The notes under the pieces are model-generated. The model made no database searches and was not told where the DNA came from. It saw only the letters and a program-made list of their open reading frames with translations. Shown piece after piece: positions 59,536-64,000 of a stretch of 64,000 nt of DNA (position 1 is the stretch's first letter; each line of letters opens with the position of its first letter). The position numbers and the translations under genes are program-made. The DNA comes from Capra hircus (lineage: Eukaryota > Chordata > Mammalia > Artiodactyla > Bovidae), in assembly GCF_001704415.2 (NCBI RefSeq), contig NW_017189840.1:158005-222004 (forward strand), written 5' to 3'.

Positions 59536-59945
59536 AGCCCTGGTCCAGGCCTCCCCAAAGAGAAGCCCGGGACGCTTGGCAGCCTGGGGACAGCACCGCC
59601 AAAGGGCCGTGAAGGCCAGCCCCCAGAGGACCAGCTGGGAGGGCTGGTGAAGGCGATGACTGTCCCCAGCAGCTGTGGTCGGGACAATGACGAGAGTCAC
59701 GCCTTCAGCGGGCAGGCTGAGAGTATACCGCGTGAGGTGGCTCAAGGCCAGTCGCCGCGTCAACATTTGTGCTTTGAGAGGACCTGACTGCCGTTGAAGA
59801 GTGATGTCATCAGCAGGAAAATCTAAGAAGCTATGGGACTGCACCCCTGGGGATTTTTTAAAAGCCAGATTTATAGAAAGTATGAACGAATGTTCAACAC
59901 AGATGGAATTTTATTTTGTGTAATAAAAGATGATAGAAATCAGCT
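59536..59945 (+). other. CCNQ: CCNQ 3'UTR
   Basis: About 400 bases from the stop codon to the presumed cleavage site shortly after the AATAAA signal. Confidence 0.8.
59922..59927 (+). terminator. CCNQ: CCNQ polyadenylation signal AATAAA
   Basis: First canonical AATAAA after the stop codon. It is followed 20-40 bases later by GT-rich sequence ('ggtgtttgctctgtag', about 59952-59967) suitable as the downstream element. Confidence 0.85.
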
Positions 59946-59969
59946 GAGATGCCCGGTGTTTGCTCTGTA

Positions 59970-61630
59970 GCCCGTGCTGCCCTAGAGGTCTGTGGGTACC
60001 TTCCAGACTTGATTTCTCCTCAGAGGCTCTCCAGGTGGAATTGCCCTTCCTACAACCTGAGGTGGCAAGGGCAGACCCTCCACCACTTCTGGAAGGGCAG
60101 GATGACACAACTTGTGCCCATGTCACAATGGCACCCCCTAGAGGAGCCCACATGACCTTCTTCCTCTGCTGGGATACTTGCAGGGCTTGGCAGTAATTCT
60201 GCTTGGTGAATGAACTTACATTTTGGAAGGAGGGGTTAAGGACTATCATTTGAGATCAAGAAATCTAGATCTGACCAAAATGTATCTAGAAAGTTACAGA
60301 TTTTTTTTAAAAGTGCCGAGATGGTGAGTCTAGATGCAGAGTCTAGTTAATCTCCGGCCCAAATGTCCTTCTCCCTGGGAGAAAGGGTCCAGGCTCCACG
60401 CGTGCTGGTGGGACCGCCCTTCACCATGATAGTGTGGGGCCTGGGGGACTGTCCCAGGCACTTCACTGCATTTCTGAGCTTGTCACCAGGGAATGTGGGC
60501 TCTGGACACTGGCCACTGTGCCCTCTGGCACCCACAGATGTGGGAGCTGGTTGGCATGCCTGGGGTCCACTGGGTCAGGGACATAAGGAGGAGTCATACC
60601 TCAGTGCTAAGTCAGGCAGCAAGGCTCCCTTGAGTTATGAAGTGACTGTGTTATTTGGCTTCAAGGTGAAGGATATGAGCCAAGGTCCCCTTTTCCATTT
60701 TGTCCTTCCCTTTGAGGACAGAATTGGTGCCCAAGCCCAGGGCCTGGGCTCGGAGTGTGGATGGTGGAGGGTGAGGGCCTGGCTGGGCTCTGAAGGCGGC
60801 TTTGGGTTCCTTGCCAGTCCTTTCCACCTTGTGCTTTCTAAAAGGCACCTTGCCTCTATCACCCACTTTCTCCCCACAGGCGGGGTGTAGCCCCCCACCC
60901 TGGGACTTGCCTGGCCTGTGTTGACTAGCTCTGTCCTTGGTGTCCCAACCCCAGCTGTGAGCCACAGAGCTGAACTGGGTGAGCTCTGGGCTGCGGGGCT
61001 AATAGCAGCCTCTCTGGAGGTTTTGTGGCCCTAAGTTTCCTCTCAACGATAATCAGGTATCAGGCAAGTTCCTTTGTCTCAATGGAACTCAGTTTCCCGC
61101 TGTGTAAATCAAGCAGGTTAGACCAAAACATTTTAGAATGTGATAGCTATTTTAACTCCCTCATCCCACGTGTGTTATCTGTCACACTGCGCTGGGGACT
61201 TAGGGCGTCACTGAGGGGTTGTATGTGTGTGTTGTCATTGGAACAGAGGTAAGGAATGGTATTGGGACATATGTGATGCTTTTGGGGAATATGTGACATG
61301 GCCAGCTCTGCTTTGTAAGGACAGTTCAGTCACACAATATGAATTAAAATCTGGTCCAGAGTGGTTTTCTTTTGTTTGCTTTGGCTTCCTATTACTGAGG
61401 CTTTGTAAAAGATAATAAGGATTAAAGAGATACGGTCTTCTGTCTTTTTTATTTTAGATTCAAAAAGGTCAATAATGAGAGATGAAGATTTTCTAGAACC
61501 CCAGGACTCTGGGAACTTTTTAGTCCAGAGCACATCTTAAAGTGATAAATCCTTCCTTGGCCTGTCAAGCCAGAGAAAGGGGGGTGCAAACCAGGTCCTT
61601 GTAGGGGCTCAGTCCATCTCTCCATCTCTT
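59970..61630. other. Downstream flank of CCNQ, nothing recognised
   Basis: Unique DNA with chance open frames. No exon or clear repeat seen. Confidence 0.4.
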
Positions 61631-61639
61631 CTTTTGTAG

Positions 61640-61985
61640 CTGGGATGGAGTGTCTGGTGTCCCCCAAAGACATGGTCATGTCCTAAGCCCCAGAACCTGT
61701 GGAGATGGGACCTTATTTGCAAATAGAGCCTTTGCAGTGTCATCAAGGTAAGATGCGATCTTAACAGGAGTAGGGTGGCCCTCATGCAATATGCCTGGTG
61801 TCCTTTATAAGAAGAGAGACAGACACCGGGTGGAGACCCAAGCTCATAAGGACAAGGCCCCATGATGATGCAGGCAGAAACTAGACTTATTTGTCTATAA
61901 GCCAAGGACTGCCAGTGATGCCAGAAACGGGAAAACTAGAATCTGCCTCTGGCCTCCAGAACCAGGAGAGAAGAAAGGCCTGCTG
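61640..61985 (+). mobile_element. Old ERVL/MaLR-like LTR
   Basis: 'tcctaagccccagaacctg', 'ggaccttatttgcaaatag', 'ggtgtcctttataagaagag', 'cataagccaagg'-type body. Noncoding. Confidence 0.6.
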
Positions 61986-62800
61986 CTTAGGTCCCCCGAG
62001 TTCATGGCAGCCACCTGTGTTCCCAGGCTGCTGACTGATAAGAATGGCTCCCAGCTTTGTGAAGGGATGGGTGTCGTAGTATTTTCCCTGCCTCAAGGCG
62101 TTGGTGAGTGACCAGTTGTTTTTTTTTTTTTTTTTTTCCCCTTGACAACCTGAGTCCTATTTGCTCATGGAAGTCTACAGAAAAGAGAACTCAGATATAG
62201 ATGAGTAATATCTCCCCAGAAGGCACAGCTATCTTGATATGGTGTTTGGCCCAACCTCCACTGACTTCACCTTCTTATTTGAGAGGACCTTGTGTATCAA
62301 TGAAGCCAGAACTTCTTGCTATTCGTTTCTCTGCTGTTTGCTGCCATTTGCCTTTGGCCTTTTCTGCAAGTATGGCCTCAGGTGGTTGGGAGGGAGCTTA
62401 GGAGCCATTTTGCTTGTTTCTTGGCAGTTTCCCTGGAAAATGCTCCCTCTGGCGCTGCTATGTCTACCAGGGTGACATGCACAGTGGAGGAATAGAAATA
62501 TGAGGAAACAGGATGCAGGGACTTTGGGCCCTGTTTCCTCACAAGTCATCTGCAAATCATGAGCCAGGGTTGCCCTTGTGGCTCTGCTGGTGGGGCAGAG
62601 TGGCTGGGCCATGCAGCTTGGCTGTCCCCAGGACAGATGTTCACACAGCTGGCCCCAGCACAGATGTTCAAAGACACTTAATGTGTGAAGGCATGAATGG
62701 TGCAGTGACCCTCGGAGCCAGGGAATGAGGGCAATAACGGGCTTTCTTTCCATGGCTTTGGTTTAAAGAGGAAATCTGTGATGGTAACCCTTGTACACTG
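61986..62800. other. Unique interval with a T run
   Basis: T run at about 62119-62137. No gene or named repeat recognised. Confidence 0.4.
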
Positions 62801-62877
62801 CTCGGGGGAATGGAAAAGGGTGCCATGGAAAATGGCCTGGCTGTTCCTCCAAAAAGTAAATAGAAGATTACCATAGG
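62801..62877 (+). mobile_element. Old L1 fragment, left part
   Basis: Diverged sense L1 ORF2/3' sequence ('acactgctcgggggaatgg', 'agattaccatagg') that continues after the young insertion at 63595. Confidence 0.65.
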
Positions 62878-63594
62878 TGGAGAACAGTGTGGATATTCTT
62901 TAAAAAACTGGAAATAGAACTGCCATATGACCCGGCAATCCCATTGCTGGGCATACACACTGAGGAAACCAGAATTGAAAGAGACATGTGTACCCCAATA
63001 TTCATTGCAGCACTGTTTACAATAACCAGAACATGGAAGCAACCAAATGTCCATCGGCAGATGAATGGGTAAGAAAGCTGTGGTACATATACACAATGGA
63101 GTATTACTCAGCTATTAAAAAGGATGCATTTGAATCAGTTTTAATGAGGTGGATGAAACTGAAGCCTATTATACAGAGTGAAGTAAGTCAGAAAGAAAAA
63201 CACCAATACAGCATATTAATGCATATATACGGAAGTTAGAAAGATGGTAACAATGACCCTATCTGTGAGACAGCAAAAGAGACACAGATGTAAAGAACAG
63301 ACTTTTGGACTCTGTGGGAGAAGGCGAGGGTGGGATGATTTGAGAGAATAGCATTGAAACACGTATATTACCATATGTGAAACAGATCATCAGTCCAGGT
63401 TCGATGCATGAGGCAGGGCGCTCAGGGCTGGTGCACTGGGATGACCCTGAGGGATGGGATGGAGAGGGAGGTGGGAGGGGGGTTTAGGATGGGGGATACA
63501 TGTACACCCGTGGCTGATTCATGTCAATGTATGGCAAAAACCACTACAGTATTGTAATTAGCCTCCAATTAAAATAAATTAATTAATTTAGAAA
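62878..63594 (+). mobile_element. Young L1 3' end with TSD, nested in an older L1
   Basis: Starts at 'tggagaacagtgtggatatt', 5' truncated, and ends in an AATT/AAAT-rich tail (63570-63594). Direct repeats of 14 bases flank it (62864-62877 and 63595-63608), with one C/T difference. The open frame at 62887-63239 is the ORF2 C-terminus remnant, not a host gene. Confidence 0.93.
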
Positions 63595-63920
63595 AAGATT
63601 ATCATAGGATCCAGCAATTCCACTTTTGGGTATCTACTGAAAAGCAGTGAACACAGAGGCTCAAACACATATGCGTACGCCCATGTTCACAGTTGTGCAG
63701 TTCACAGAAGTCAAAAGGTAGAAGGAACCCGCATCCATCGATGCATGCCTGGTTGAAGAGAACATGGTCCAGCCCCACAATGGAGTGTGATTCAGCCTTC
63801 AAAAGACAGCCACTACAACATGGCTGGACCTACAAGGCATGATGATCAGTGAGAGAAGCCAGACACAAGGATAGACCCCATATGACTCCACTGGTATGAG
63901 GTGTCTAGAGTTTTCAGACC
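63595..63920 (+). mobile_element. Old L1 fragment, right part
   Basis: Continuation of the element interrupted at 62877: 'gatccagcaattccactttt', 'ggtatctactgaaaagcag', 'gtgtgattcagccttcaaaa', 'gactccactggtatgaggt'. Confidence 0.7.
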
Positions 63921-64000
63921 CTAGAGAGAGTAGGATTGGGGGGCATGGGCTGGGGGAGGAGATGGTGTTTAATGGGGCAGAGGTGTCCAATTGGGTGAAG

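Overview
This window is mammalian nuclear DNA from a ruminant, most probably a bovid X chromosome. The ruminant call rests on the interspersed repeats: BovB (RTE-type) LINEs with their (ACTGA)n tails, tRNA-Glu-derived Bov-tA SINEs, a BOV-A2 dimer, CHR-type cetartiodactyl SINEs and young ruminant L1 3' ends. The X assignment rests on the two genes. DUSP9 and CCNQ (FAM58A) are divergently arranged neighbours at human Xq28, and they have the same divergent arrangement here. Cattle, buffalo, sheep and goat cannot be told apart by eye.

Layout. At the left edge DUSP9 runs off the window on the minus strand. Only its first coding exon is inside (870-1236, with splice acceptor next to 1271). A strong CpG island at about 6.0-6.9 kb, with a consensus minus-strand splice donor at 6394/6395, is the best candidate for its noncoding first exon and promoter. 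From 7 to 15 kb the DNA is mostly unique and GC-rich with few repeats. From 15.5 to 36.9 kb and again from 40.6 to 46.2 kb the interval is packed with LINEs, SINEs and old LTRs, nested in each other. CCNQ starts in a CpG island at about 50.1-50.8 kb and runs to 59.9 kb on the plus strand. All five coding exons are present with intact GT/AG junctions and encode a 250-residue cyclin. The last 4 kb hold old LTR and L1 sequence with one young L1 inserted.

I see no third protein-coding gene. The many other open frames are chance frames in GC-rich DNA or remnants of LINE open reading frames. DUSP9 (a MAP-kinase phosphatase) and CCNQ (the activating cyclin of CDK10) have no known shared pathway; their adjacency is conserved synteny.

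No new biological system was found. The most interesting structures are three LINE insertions within 19 kb with inverted 5' parts (two BovB and one L1, the twin-priming signature), a tandem duplication in CCNQ intron 1, a pair of adjacent near-perfect hairpins at 38.1 kb, a GRHL-like palindrome at 9.29 kb, a Z-DNA-prone tract beside the DUSP9 island, and a 92-codon in-frame open extension upstream of the CCNQ start.
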